A stretch of DNA of 53,323 nt from an uncultured SAR116 cluster alpha proteobacterium (GTDB lineage: Bacteria > Pseudomonadota > Alphaproteobacteria > Puniceispirillales > Puniceispirillaceae), in the NCBI GenBank assembly GCA_902547925.1, contig CACCQD010000009.1:1-53323 (forward strand), read 5' to 3'. Each line of letters starts with the position of its first letter. The stretch's first letter is position 1. Of this stretch, positions 18,258 through 26,430 are shown piece by piece. A program made the translations under genes and the position numbers. Under the pieces are notes generated by a model that was not told the DNA's origin, searched no databases, and saw only the letters and a program-made list of their open reading frames with translations.

Positions 18258-19036
18258 ACCGTCATTGCCGAGAACCCACCGTCAACGGTGAGTTCCGACC
18301 CCGTGACAAAACTTGAAGCATCAGATGCAAGATAAATAACGCCACCAACCAATTCCTCAACCTCTCCATATCGCGCCATTGGCGTATGACCCAAAATTGC
18401 TGCCTCACGCTCAGGTGTTATAAAATTCTCTCGGTTCCATTCAGTAGGGAAAAAGCCCGGCCTTATCGCGTTGACACGAACACCTTGCGTTGCCCATTCA
18501 CGCCCAAGATTCTGCGTCAGATTTTTGATCCCGGCCTTCGCCACCGAATAAGTAAACGCCTTCGACAATGGTGGCCCAGCAGACGCCGACGAAATATTGA
18601 TTATCGCCCCTTTACCCCTGGCCAGCATATGTTCACCAAAAACTTGGCAGCCTATCAAAGTGCTGGTGATTTGAGAGTCCATCACAGCGTGAAATTCATC
18701 AAGGCTGATGTCCAGAAATGGTGTCGGCGCATTTATCCCTGCGCCATTAATCAAGATATCAACCGGCCCAAACGCATCGCTGATCTGGTCGAGAGCTGTC
18801 TGCATTGCCAATTTGTTAGCAGCATCAACGCCAATACCGATTGCCTTGCGTCCAAATAACTTGCCAATGTCCTCAGCAACGACATTGGCCTTCTCTTGGC
18901 GCAAATCAATCACCGCAACATCGCAACCTGCTCTCGCAAGCCCACGAGACATTTCGCCACACAAATAGCCACCACCTCCGGTGACAACCGCTACCCGCCC
19001 CCCGAGCCCAAAGAGTCCTGTAATGAAATCACTCAC
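18254..19036 (-). CDS. SDR-family oxidoreductase
   Basis: A 260-residue short-chain dehydrogenase with T-G-G-G-G-Y-L-C-G for NAD(P), I-N-G-A-G-I-N, the catalytic Ser in I-N-I-S-S-A-S-A, and Y-S-V-A-K for Tyr/Lys; the C-terminus is F-V-T-G-S-E-L-T-V-D-G-G-F. This resembles gluconate 5-dehydrogenase/sugar-alcohol SDRs. I place the start at the GTG at 19036, which has GGAG 8 nt upstream and lies just after the aldolase stop codon; a longer reading frame reaching 19093 would overlap the aldolase gene by 43 nt. Confidence 0.83.
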   Translation of the reverse strand: MSDFITGLFGLGGRVAVVTGGGGYLCGEMSRGLARAGCDVAVIDLRQEKANVVAEDIGKLFGRKAIGIGVDAANKLAMQTALDQISDAFGPVDILINGAGINAPTPFLDISLDEFHAVMDSQITSTLIGCQVFGEHMLARGKGAIINISSASAGPPLSKAFTYSVAKAGIKNLTQNLGREWATQGVRVNAIRPGFFPTEWNRENFITPEREAAILGHTPMARYGEVEELVGGVIYLASDASSFVTGSELTVDGGFSAMTV

Positions 19037-19050
19037 GCCGTGATCTCCAG

Positions 19051-19857
19051 CTATGAAAATTTTCCGAGCATCGCCCGCATATCCGATGCCCATTTTGATA
19101 ATATAAACAAATCGGACCCAAGAATGAGAAAGCTAAATCCTGCATCGAATGCTGACTTAACACGATCTTCAGATACATCGGCAATCTGCGTACAACAACC
19201 AATACCACGCTTGGCGCAGGCCTCTACAATCTTTGCGCTCGCAGCCTGAACTGAGGGATGGTCAGTTTGTCCAGGCACACCAAGCGAACCCGAAATGTCG
19301 TATGGACCGACCATAACCGCATCTACCTCACCAAAGGCAATCAACTGTTCTATATTATTGACTGCCGTTATTGACTCCACTTGGATAATGAGGCTTGCAC
19401 TTTCATTCCATGTTTTAATGTATTCATCAAAATCCAGACCATATCCATGGGCGCGGTTAACACCGTAACTTCGCTCACCAACAGGTGGAAACTTCTGGAG
19501 CCGTATAAGTGCCTCAACCTCTTCGGGGGTGTTGACCATCTGAATGATCAAGCCATCTGCACCTACCTCGAGAAGTGGCTTGATATAGTCGTTGCTATGT
19601 GAAACGGGACGCGGCAGACAGGCGACCCCTTCACTATGAACACCGGTGATGATCCGGTTAGCCTGATCAGTTGATATAGTAGTATGTTCCATATCAATAG
19701 CCACAAAGTCAAACCCTGCCTTGGCAAACGTTTCTGCAATTGCTGGCTCACGATATGAAACCCATCCTCCAAAGGCGCGTTCGCGTCCGCGCAATTTATG
19801 CTTGAGCGTATAACGAATTTCATTACGGATTTCAAAAGAACCGCCCATCTCAATCAT
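19051..19857 (-). CDS. HpcH/HpaI-family class II aldolase
   Basis: A 268-residue aldolase of the HpcH/HpaI (2-keto-3-deoxy-L-rhamnonate / 4-hydroxy-2-oxoheptanedioate aldolase) family. It has the strand F-V-A-I-D-M-E-H, C-L-P-R-P-V-S (Arg for the pyruvyl carboxylate), the metal ligand Glu in I-I-Q-V-E-S, and the Asp ligand in V-G-P-Y-D-I-S-G-S-L-G. These enzymes join or split pyruvate and an aldehyde in a metal-dependent way. Its position between kdsA/CBS and sugar SDRs suggests it handles a 2-keto-3-deoxy acid in this pathway. The ATG at 19857 overlaps the end of the CBS gene by 8 nt; an in-frame ATG at 19848 is also possible. Confidence 0.82.
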   Translation of the reverse strand: MIEMGGSFEIRNEIRYTLKHKLRGRERAFGGWVSYREPAIAETFAKAGFDFVAIDMEHTTISTDQANRIITGVHSEGVACLPRPVSHSNDYIKPLLEVGADGLIIQMVNTPEEVEALIRLQKFPPVGERSYGVNRAHGYGLDFDEYIKTWNESASLIIQVESITAVNNIEQLIAFGEVDAVMVGPYDISGSLGVPGQTDHPSVQAASAKIVEACAKRGIGCCTQIADVSEDRVKSAFDAGFSFLILGSDLFILSKWASDMRAMLGKFS

Positions 19858-20284
19858 TACCTGTTTTGCTCTGCAACACGCCTCTGATCGCCTGATGAAG
19901 GTGCAGCAATCCAACAACCTTCATATCCGCATCGACAACAGGCAAATCCCAGATCTTCTTTTCGCCCATAAGATCAAGCGCATCCATCAACTGCACATCA
20001 GCGGTGATGCTGATAGGTGATTTCACCGCATGTGTGATCACATCATCTGCCAGCAGGGCTGCGAGTGGTTTTTGCACGCGCAAAAGCTTTCTTCGAACGT
20101 CGCCCTCGGTCAAAATACCGGTAAGATGCATATCCTGATCAACAATGCAGACAACGCCAAGGCGGTGCTTATCCATCGCCTCAAGCACCTCTTTCAGGAT
20201 GGTGCGCTCATCCGCCAACGGGCACGCATTCATTGTCAGCATCACATCGGCAACTGTATGGCTTTTGTCACTCTGGGTGGACAT
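19850..20284 (-). CDS. Stand-alone tandem CBS-domain protein related to the KpsF/KdsD C-terminus
   Basis: A 144-residue protein consisting of two CBS domains and nothing else. The first reads E-A-M-D-K-H-R-L-G-V-V-C-I-V-D...L-T-G-I-L-T-E-G-D-V-R-R, and the second ends V-V-G-L-L-H-L-H-Q-A-I. That closing segment is characteristic of the C-terminal CBS pair of arabinose-5-phosphate isomerases (KdsD/KpsF), but the SIS isomerase domain is absent. CBS pairs bind adenylates or nucleotides such as CMP-sugars and regulate partners. The ATG at 20284 has GGGGAG 8 nt upstream and overlaps the end of kdsA by 17 nt, so the two are tightly coupled; it may regulate KdsA or another enzyme here. Confidence 0.82.
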   Translation of the reverse strand: MSTQSDKSHTVADVMLTMNACPLADERTILKEVLEAMDKHRLGVVCIVDQDMHLTGILTEGDVRRKLLRVQKPLAALLADDVITHAVKSPISITADVQLMDALDLMGEKKIWDLPVVDADMKVVGLLHLHQAIRGVLQSKTGND

Positions 20285-21143
20285 TGTCTTCTCCCCATTT
20301 GGCGCGAAGTTCCTGCCGCATGTCATGCATTGCCTTCGCCTGAGCTAAAACAACTTCAAGATATTGAATATCAAGCACTGTATTAGCGTCTGACATCGCG
20401 TTTGGAGGATCGTCATGCACCTCCATAAAAAGTGCTTCAATTCCACATGCCGCCGCTGCACGGGTTAGATGAGGGATAAACTCACGCTGTCCACCAGATA
20501 TATTGCCCATCGAGGTTGGGAGCTGTATTGAATGGGTGGCATCGTAACAAACTGGGTGTCCCGTTTCTTGCATGATGGGGAAACAGCGCATGTCATTTAC
20601 TAACATGTTATATCCAAAAAAAGTGCCTCGATCCGTGAGTAAAATCTGATCGTTGCCAAAGGCTTCAAGCTTACGGCATGAATTCTTCATATTCCAAGGG
20701 CTCATAAACTGACCTTTTTTCAAATGTACTGGCTTACCCGTTACCGCGGCAGCTCTCAGCATAGATGTTTGGCGACATAAATAGGCGGGGATTTGCACCA
20801 TATCACAAACCTCTCCCGTTGCCTCACCCCAAGATGGATCAGAAAAATCAGATGTCACCGGAACACCAATTTCTGACCTAACATCTCCAAGTATCCTGAG
20901 ACCGTCGTCAATTCCAAGCCCATGAAAGCTAGAAGGCGATGAGCGGCAGTCCTTGTCATAACAAGCTTTAAAAATCCATAGAACACCCAATTTGGCACAA
21001 ACACGTGCTATCAATTCACCCATTCGCATTGAATGGTCCCTGCTTTCAATCGCACATGGCCCAGCTATAAGCACGAGGTCATTGCCACGGCCTATTTTGA
21101 TCTGACCATCAGGCGTCTTTACTGATATCGTTTTATTACTCAT
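20268..21143 (-). CDS. kdsA: 3-deoxy-8-phosphooctulonate synthase (KdsA)
   Basis: A 291-residue KdsA-family synthase, which condenses phosphoenolpyruvate with arabinose 5-phosphate to give KDO 8-phosphate. Visible features are L-I-A-G-P-C-A-I-E-S at about residues 25-34, the PEP-binding K-A-C-Y-D-K-D (here with Cys where most have Ser/Phe), M-V-Q-I-P-A-Y-L-C-R-Q-T, H-L-K-K-G-Q-F-M-S-P, T-D-R-G-T-F-F-G-Y and C-Y-D-A-T-H-S-I-Q-L-P. As it sits in an accessory polysaccharide island with unusual partners, it may be a paralog of a housekeeping KdsA. It opens the KDO-like module; the preceding gap to the aldo/keto reductase gene is 82 nt. Confidence 0.92.
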   Translation of the reverse strand: MSNKTISVKTPDGQIKIGRGNDLVLIAGPCAIESRDHSMRMGELIARVCAKLGVLWIFKACYDKDCRSSPSSFHGLGIDDGLRILGDVRSEIGVPVTSDFSDPSWGEATGEVCDMVQIPAYLCRQTSMLRAAAVTGKPVHLKKGQFMSPWNMKNSCRKLEAFGNDQILLTDRGTFFGYNMLVNDMRCFPIMQETGHPVCYDATHSIQLPTSMGNISGGQREFIPHLTRAAAACGIEALFMEVHDDPPNAMSDANTVLDIQYLEVVLAQAKAMHDMRQELRAKWGEDNVHPE

Positions 21144-21225
21144 CTAAAATTGGGCCCTAACATAGCTCGCATTGCGTTGACTCAATCAACATCTTTTCAA
21201 AGTTGTGTATTTGCCTTCGTAGATT

Positions 21226-22101
21226 TTAGTTTAAAGGCCAATTTGCAGGATTGTTCCACTCTAAATCGTGTAGATGAAAAACCTCATAATCGCAAAGCGC
21301 ATTGGTGCCTTTTGCTTTGATTACATTGTCAAGTTCTTCTACTGAGTTAATTCCAACAATAGCAACATCCAATTCATTTATTGAATTCAAAAAACCTAGC
21401 GCGAACCCCTCGAGACTCATATTGAGTTCCTTGGCCTTGCTGCACAATATCTTTTGAGGCTCTGCAATTCCTGACAACCTCTCTGGGAGATCATTGGACT
21501 GCATAAGCAAGGCTCCCTGATGAAAAACCGAGCGTGCATGAATTTCTACTCCCATTTGTGAAAGGGATTTGACATATCCATTCCTAAGAAATGATTGATT
21601 GAAGATGCTGATAGGAAGCTGTATCAGATCAAAATCAAATATTCTCAGAGCTACATCAACATCTGCCGCTGTGTACACCGAAATACCAACTTTTGAGACT
21701 AAACCTTCGGCCTTTGCCTCATACATCATATCGATAAGGTGTTCAGCACCACGTTTAGACAAATCAGCGCAGTCATGCACCAATAGACCATAGCATTCAG
21801 AGAGCGACATTTTTTTCAATGAGCTTTTAAATCCATTTAAAACACGATTTGTTGACACACTATTAATCGTGCTTTCATTCGTTGGTAGTGTTTTAGTTAA
21901 ACAACGGAACTTGTTTAGTCTATCAAATCTACCGAGCCTCTCCTCAGCAAAACCATAGCTTGGCGCTGTGTCTATAATTTGGCTACCATGGACTAGCGAG
22001 CGGGCCAAAATAGCGTTAACGTCGGACTGCGACATCAAGCCACCGGTGTCTCTAATGCCGTAAGGCATCCCAAACTGAACACTGCCTATTCCTATTCTCA
22101 T
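21226..22101 (-). CDS. Aldo/keto reductase
   Basis: A 291-residue AKR-superfamily protein with a TIM-barrel layout. The catalytic tetrad is visible: Asp in I-I-D-T-A-P-S-Y-G (with its Tyr four residues on), Lys in C-L-T-K-T and His in L-L-V-H-D. The C-terminal N-x-V-E-E-L-D region is typical of cofactor binding. It is divergently oriented from pseF, with 59 nt between start codons, and AKRs do occur in nonulosonic-acid loci. A role reducing a sugar intermediate is inferred. Confidence 0.85.
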   Translation of the reverse strand: MRIGIGSVQFGMPYGIRDTGGLMSQSDVNAILARSLVHGSQIIDTAPSYGFAEERLGRFDRLNKFRCLTKTLPTNESTINSVSTNRVLNGFKSSLKKMSLSECYGLLVHDCADLSKRGAEHLIDMMYEAKAEGLVSKVGISVYTAADVDVALRIFDFDLIQLPISIFNQSFLRNGYVKSLSQMGVEIHARSVFHQGALLMQSNDLPERLSGIAEPQKILCSKAKELNMSLEGFALGFLNSINELDVAIVGINSVEELDNVIKAKGTNALCDYEVFHLHDLEWNNPANWPLN

Positions 22102-22160
22102 GACCTATTTCCTTATTCAATCGGTAAGTTTTCACACCATAAAAATCGGGAATGCTCAAA

Positions 22161-22850
22161 ATGACAAAATTCAAAAAGCGTCTTGCAGTAATCCCTGCCA
22201 GAGGAGGTTCAAAGCGAATACCAAAAAAAAATATCAAGGCCTTTAAGGGAAAACCCATAATTGCGCACACCATTCATTATGCCAAAACCTCAGCACTTTT
22301 CGACAAAATTCATGTCAGCACAGAATCTAAAAAAATTATGAGTGTCGTCAGAGAGCATGGGTTAAACATTGATTTTATGAGGCCACGTCATCTAGCTGAT
22401 GATCACATTCCACTAATTGAAGTTATAAATTTTGTTGTAAAAAACTATGGGGAGAAAAACGAGTTTTATGATGAAATTTGGTTATTAATGCCCTGTGCCC
22501 CACTTATCTCAGCCGAGATATTAGTCAGTGCTGCTAGGAAATTTGATGCAGGCCTTTCGCCGATGTTATCAGTTGCTGAAATGCCCGCTCCCATCGAGTG
22601 GGCTTATCATAAGCATAAAGAAAATTGTTTGCGATTGAACAAACCTGAGTTCCAGTTGACTAGGTCTCAGGATTTACAACCAGCATATTATGACGCAGGA
22701 ATTTTTGCTGTTTATACTCACGATATGCTTAACTCTTTGGACAAGATCGGTGACGCAATTCAGCCTTATATCTTGCCTCGACATATAGCAATCGACATCG
22801 ACAATGAGAACGATTGGCTACTCGCAGAAATGATTTACGACTGTATTTAA
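22161..22850 (+). CDS. pseF: Pseudaminic acid cytidylyltransferase
   Basis: A 229-residue CMP-sugar synthetase: A-V-I-P-A-R-G-G-S-K-R-I-P-K-K-N-I at the N-terminus (CTP binding), H-V-S-T-E-S, L-L-M-P-C-A-P-L and D-I-D-N-E-N-D-W near the end. The details (P-R-H-L-A-D-D as the middle motif, and Y-D-A-G-I-F) match PseF, the last step of CMP-pseudaminic acid synthesis. It is one of the few plus-strand genes in this part of the island. I favour the ATG at 22161, with GGGA 9 nt upstream, over the ATG at 22152, which directly abuts that GGGA. Confidence 0.9.
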   Translation: MTKFKKRLAVIPARGGSKRIPKKNIKAFKGKPIIAHTIHYAKTSALFDKIHVSTESKKIMSVVREHGLNIDFMRPRHLADDHIPLIEVINFVVKNYGEKNEFYDEIWLLMPCAPLISAEILVSAARKFDAGLSPMLSVAEMPAPIEWAYHKHKENCLRLNKPEFQLTRSQDLQPAYYDAGIFAVYTHDMLNSLDKIGDAIQPYILPRHIAIDIDNENDWLLAEMIYDCI

Positions 22851-22921
22851 AAGAACAGTTTGATCTGATGCACACATGAATTTCTTGGACGTGCGGTGCT
22901 GTTCCAAATAAATGGTTGCAT

Positions 22922-23758
22922 TCACAAATCGTAGTCAGCCAATTTGGGCCTAAGAAAACCATAACCGCATTTTGTATTTACTCTTTCAAATGGGTTTATG
23001 GGTGGCATTGCGCAGTATCCCAATAATTGCTTTTGGTGATCTGAGCAACTTGCATACATCTCTTCGTCTATCGTCCTCACTAAGTCCATCGCTGGCTTTA
23101 TCCACCAACGCGTCAGAGTGGCAATAATTGCCCAACGCGACAATCCAGAGGTATTTTCCAATGCTCCATGCCAAGTTCGACTATCCCAAATTATCAAATC
23201 TCCTGATTTCCCTTCCAACTTAAATTGATCCAGCAAATCAAGAGCACGGTCAGTATATTTACCGGATTGATGAGACTTCGGTACAATTACAGTGCAGCCA
23301 TTGTTTTCGTTACTATCTTCAAGAAGGAAAACAAATTGCATGGCGGTCGGATAATCCCCTATGAATGGCACCCCCGAGTCAATATGCAAATCTAACTTTC
23401 TGCCACTTGAGCGGGCGTTAAAATAACTCAAGGTAAAGTTTGGCAAGTCAGGATCAAGGTGACGATAATACGGGTCATTTAGAAATCTTTTGGCAATCTC
23501 AACAACCGGTTCAAAACACAAAATATCAATGAATTTTTTATCCAATGACTGAAGATTGTATACGATTTTGTCATCAGCATCTCTATCTGGTACACCGAGG
23601 ATTTCTTTATGTAACGTTTCATTATACTGCCAATTAATCTTCGCCAAGAGATCTACTACCAGCTCTTCCTCTAAAAAATTTTTAATTATTGCAAAACCAT
23701 CATTGGAAATATCATTTGATAAATTTTTCAAATCTAACTGATCTAGCACTCGATGCAT
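22922..23758 (-). CDS. Phytanoyl-CoA dioxygenase (PhyH)-family protein
   Basis: A 278-residue Fe(II)/2OG oxygenase: His125-x-Asp127 in L-D-L-H-I-D-S-G and His197 in S-R-T-W-H-G-A form the iron site, with Arg208 for 2-oxoglutarate. The region Q-F-V-F-L-L-E-D...T-V-I-V-P-K-S-H is typical of PhyH. It ends convergently with pseF. The ATG at 23758 has GGGG about 8 nt upstream; a GTG at 23800 is an alternative giving 14 more residues. It may hydroxylate the nonulosonic acid or an acyl substituent, an inference from position. Confidence 0.8.
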   Translation of the reverse strand: MHRVLDQLDLKNLSNDISNDGFAIIKNFLEEELVVDLLAKINWQYNETLHKEILGVPDRDADDKIVYNLQSLDKKFIDILCFEPVVEIAKRFLNDPYYRHLDPDLPNFTLSYFNARSSGRKLDLHIDSGVPFIGDYPTAMQFVFLLEDSNENNGCTVIVPKSHQSGKYTDRALDLLDQFKLEGKSGDLIIWDSRTWHGALENTSGLSRWAIIATLTRWWIKPAMDLVRTIDEEMYASCSDHQKQLLGYCAMPPINPFERVNTKCGYGFLRPKLADYDL

Positions 23759-23827
23759 GGCGTGACCCCATAAGTCTAAAAAGCATGAAATTTTCGACAC
23801 AAAATACCCAAGGTAGTTTTCGATACC

Positions 23828-24445
23828 TTAGGGCTGTTTAAAAATCTGGACAGTAAATTCAAACAATGGGTAATCATGAAACATGTTAACGTCATCGGAC
23901 AATTCAAAAGCCCAAGAAAGAATGTCCAGCGGATCATAGTGCTGGTTTTTTGGCAATTGATAATCACATCGTGTAGACAAACAATTTATCAAAACTCCAG
24001 CCTTTGCTTTATCAAAGAGTGCGCCTATTAGGCTCTTGGAATAATTTGTTACTCCATCAAATTTGTAAGATAAAGTTCCAGACACCACAGCATAATCAAA
24101 TTCTGGAACGTCGATTTTGTCTGCGGAGCCGACGAGAAAGTGATCCGCAAAGGTAGGATATTTTTTTTTGCAATCGCAGATTAGTTTCTCGGAGAGATCG
24201 ACGCCTATATATTTAAAATCTTTATCGGCTTTTTTTACCAAAAACGGCAGTAGATCGGCCAGGCCACATCCCACATCTAGGAAAGTTTTTCCTATAATTT
24301 CTATGTCTCTAACCAAAGTCTCAAATCTAAGGTTTTGGGAATCTGAGTCACCCCAACCAACCGATTTCAAGTCACGGCCGTGCTCACCATAACGATTATT
24401 TACAAAATCTTTGACGTCTTCTAAATTTTTGAATTCAATATTCAT
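23828..24445 (-). CDS. Class I SAM-dependent methyltransferase
   Basis: A 205-residue methyltransferase with the SAM-binding motif F-L-D-V-G-C-G-L-A-D at about residues 56-65, then Y-I-G-V-D-L-S (motif II acidic residue) and F-D-Y-A-V-V-S-G-T-L-S-Y (motif IV region). N-x-R-Y-G-E-H-G-R-D near residue 17 is seen in some polysaccharide-cluster methyltransferases. The ATG at 24445 lies within the end of the amidohydrolase gene (11-nt overlap). The acceptor is unknown. Confidence 0.78.
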   Translation of the reverse strand: MNIEFKNLEDVKDFVNNRYGEHGRDLKSVGWGDSDSQNLRFETLVRDIEIIGKTFLDVGCGLADLLPFLVKKADKDFKYIGVDLSEKLICDCKKKYPTFADHFLVGSADKIDVPEFDYAVVSGTLSYKFDGVTNYSKSLIGALFDKAKAGVLINCLSTRCDYQLPKNQHYDPLDILSWAFELSDDVNMFHDYPLFEFTVQIFKQP

Positions 24446-25208
24446 ATTTAAGCCCAAAAAAATCTGCTGCGTTCTCACCCAAAAGGTTCTTTGTCATTTC
24501 TACAGATAGTTTATTTTCAACTAGCACAGCTTTGCTTAGTTCAAGAGATTTGTCCAAAGGGCGATCAGGATAATCTGACCCGTAAAATATCCGATTGGAT
24601 TTCATACTTTTTATCGCATAAACCATGTCTCCTGGAAGGCTACTGCCGCGATAATACAGTAGTGAATAAGAAACATCAAAATACATATTAGGAATGCGTT
24701 TTGCCAACATCATAAAATCGAAGACATAATGTCCACCCATATGAGCAACAATGATTTTAGTTGAAGGACATCTCCTTGCAAGACTGGCAAAGGCCAAGGG
24801 CGAAAAGCCAGCCTCTAAATTTGTACCATCGGGGAAAGCATCAATAAGGACGGGCACACTCAATGAACCTGCATGTTTTACCAAAGCCTCTACTTTTGGG
24901 TTGCCCAAATCAAAGCCTTGTAGACGTGGATGTAGCTTCAAGCCTACAAAATCTAGTTTTAAAATAGCGTTTGTTAGTTCTATGAGAGCACTTTCACCCA
25001 AGGGATCAACGTTCACCATTCCGTGAAGGCGAGGGTATGGCTTGATGGCTTGGCAGAACTCAAGCGAGGAGTATCCTTGGGCGAGCAGGTGTAGAACGAT
25101 GCAATGATCTATTCCAGCATTCACCCGCTCAATCTCGAGTTTTTTTGCAGCGTCAGATATTGAGTTGTGTTTCTCACAATCCAGATGGAGGTGTGCATCA
25201 ACAATCAT
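24435..25208 (-). CDS. Amidohydrolase-family (amidohydrolase_2-type) metal-dependent hydrolase
   Basis: A 257-residue TIM-barrel hydrolase. The N-terminal H-L-H metal site is in V-D-A-H-L-H-L-D. Further ligands are likely in V-G-L-K-L-H-P-R (His), I-I-V-A-H-M-G-G (His) and F-Y-G-S-D-Y-P-D-R (Asp). Members hydrolyse or decarboxylate small carboxylated or cyclic compounds. Its tight placement between the ATP-grasp gene (11-nt overlap) and a methyltransferase suggests a step in making or trimming a sugar substituent; the reaction is unknown. Confidence 0.82.
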   Translation of the reverse strand: MIVDAHLHLDCEKHNSISDAAKKLEIERVNAGIDHCIVLHLLAQGYSSLEFCQAIKPYPRLHGMVNVDPLGESALIELTNAILKLDFVGLKLHPRLQGFDLGNPKVEALVKHAGSLSVPVLIDAFPDGTNLEAGFSPLAFASLARRCPSTKIIVAHMGGHYVFDFMMLAKRIPNMYFDVSYSLLYYRGSSLPGDMVYAIKSMKSNRIFYGSDYPDRPLDKSLELSKAVLVENKLSVEMTKNLLGENAADFFGLKYEY

Positions 25209-26430
25209 GGGCTAAACCGTCTATATCAAACCAAATTTTTGCTTCCGCTTTGTCTGCTATTTTCTGTGCAAGCCGAGGGTCATCTGCAGTCGCTAGAATG
25301 TAACCAAGCCTGTCACCATCAGATCTGACCTCAGCGGTAATATCACCTTCTTTCACAAAACTGCCAGCCTCGGCCCCTTTTATAGTATTCGCTGACGAAA
25401 AACCCCGAACCTTTTTTACGAGGCCCGGCCGCGAAGGAAAAAACCTCAATACCGCAGCCTGTTTTCTTTCTTTGCCTTTCGATCCACTATCAAAAAACAC
25501 CTTTTTCCCTGTAGCATTAAGCGCAGTCATCAACGATATGTTCAAACCACTAATTGCTGGAACCAGCTTGTCAAACGTCAAAAAACCTGCTCCCCGAGCT
25601 GCAGCTTCCACCATCCCAATAAAACCATCAGTACATCGAATTAGTTCAGCGTGGCCCGGACCATTTCTGAGACCCAAAGCATAAAAAGCTGAATGTGCTG
25701 TCCTAACAAGCTCATCCATTATTTCTCCACATATGTTTGGAGAGGCTAACTCAACAGCTATGGTACCACTGGTACCCTCTACCTTTCTTTTTTCTGTAAT
25801 GGCCAAAATTTCGATTTCACCGTTTTGAGCAAAAGCTTCGGCAGTATATTCAACACCATCCATAAACTCTTCGATAATTACCTCACCCCGCTTAGATTCA
25901 TTAATTGCAAGTGCCACTGCCGCATGTAATTCCCCATCATAGACTTGCACTTTAGTTACACCACGACTTCCAGAGGCATCAGTTGGCTTTACTATTAGCG
26001 GGCCATCAAACAAAACATCTATATCCCTCAAGTCTGACGAGTTTTTTACAACCTTCCATTTTGGTCCGGGCACACCAAAAACGTTCCACTGCGCTCTTTG
26101 TTTACCTTTATCAGTAAATAATTCAACTTCGTTAGCTCTGATGCCCTCCAAATCAAATTTATCCCGAAGCTTTGCAGCTGCAACCATACCAGCCTCTGAA
26201 GTAAAAGTGGTGACACCAGCCGGCGATATTTCTAAAGCCTTCAATTTTGAGACGATTGCATCAGTGTCAAGAATGTCGACGCACATATATTCTTTTGCCT
26301 CAATAAAGCCCGGCGAGTTTGGATCTTCATCCACAGCAAAAACGTTCAATCCAGCGCGGCGCGCCTGCTTAATTGAGTGTTTTTGCCATTGACCTGCCGT
26401 GACAACAATCAACCAATTATTTGTTATCAA
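25198..26430 (-). CDS. ATP-grasp domain ligase
   Basis: A 410-residue ATP-grasp enzyme: an N-terminal Rossmann-like preATP domain (residues 1-100), the ATP-lid loop L-I-V-K-P-T-D-A-S-G-S-R-G-V near 145-158, I-I-E-E-F-M-D-G-V-E-Y near 190, and the metal-binding V-E-A-A-A-R-G-A-G near 265-273. Such proteins form amide or thioester bonds through acyl phosphates, as in carbamoyl-phosphate or amino-acid ligases. Location beside pseG and pseI suggests it attaches an amino acid or other acid to an amino-sugar, but no substrate is visible. The start is TTG at 26430, whose TTGA overlaps the pseG stop. Confidence 0.83.
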   Translation of the reverse strand: MITNNWLIVVTAGQWQKHSIKQARRAGLNVFAVDEDPNSPGFIEAKEYMCVDILDTDAIVSKLKALEISPAGVTTFTSEAGMVAAAKLRDKFDLEGIRANEVELFTDKGKQRAQWNVFGVPGPKWKVVKNSSDLRDIDVLFDGPLIVKPTDASGSRGVTKVQVYDGELHAAVALAINESKRGEVIIEEFMDGVEYTAEAFAQNGEIEILAITEKRKVEGTSGTIAVELASPNICGEIMDELVRTAHSAFYALGLRNGPGHAELIRCTDGFIGMVEAAARGAGFLTFDKLVPAISGLNISLMTALNATGKKVFFDSGSKGKERKQAAVLRFFPSRPGLVKKVRGFSSANTIKGAEAGSFVKEGDITAEVRSDGDRLGYILATADDPRLAQKIADKAEAKIWFDIDGLAHDC

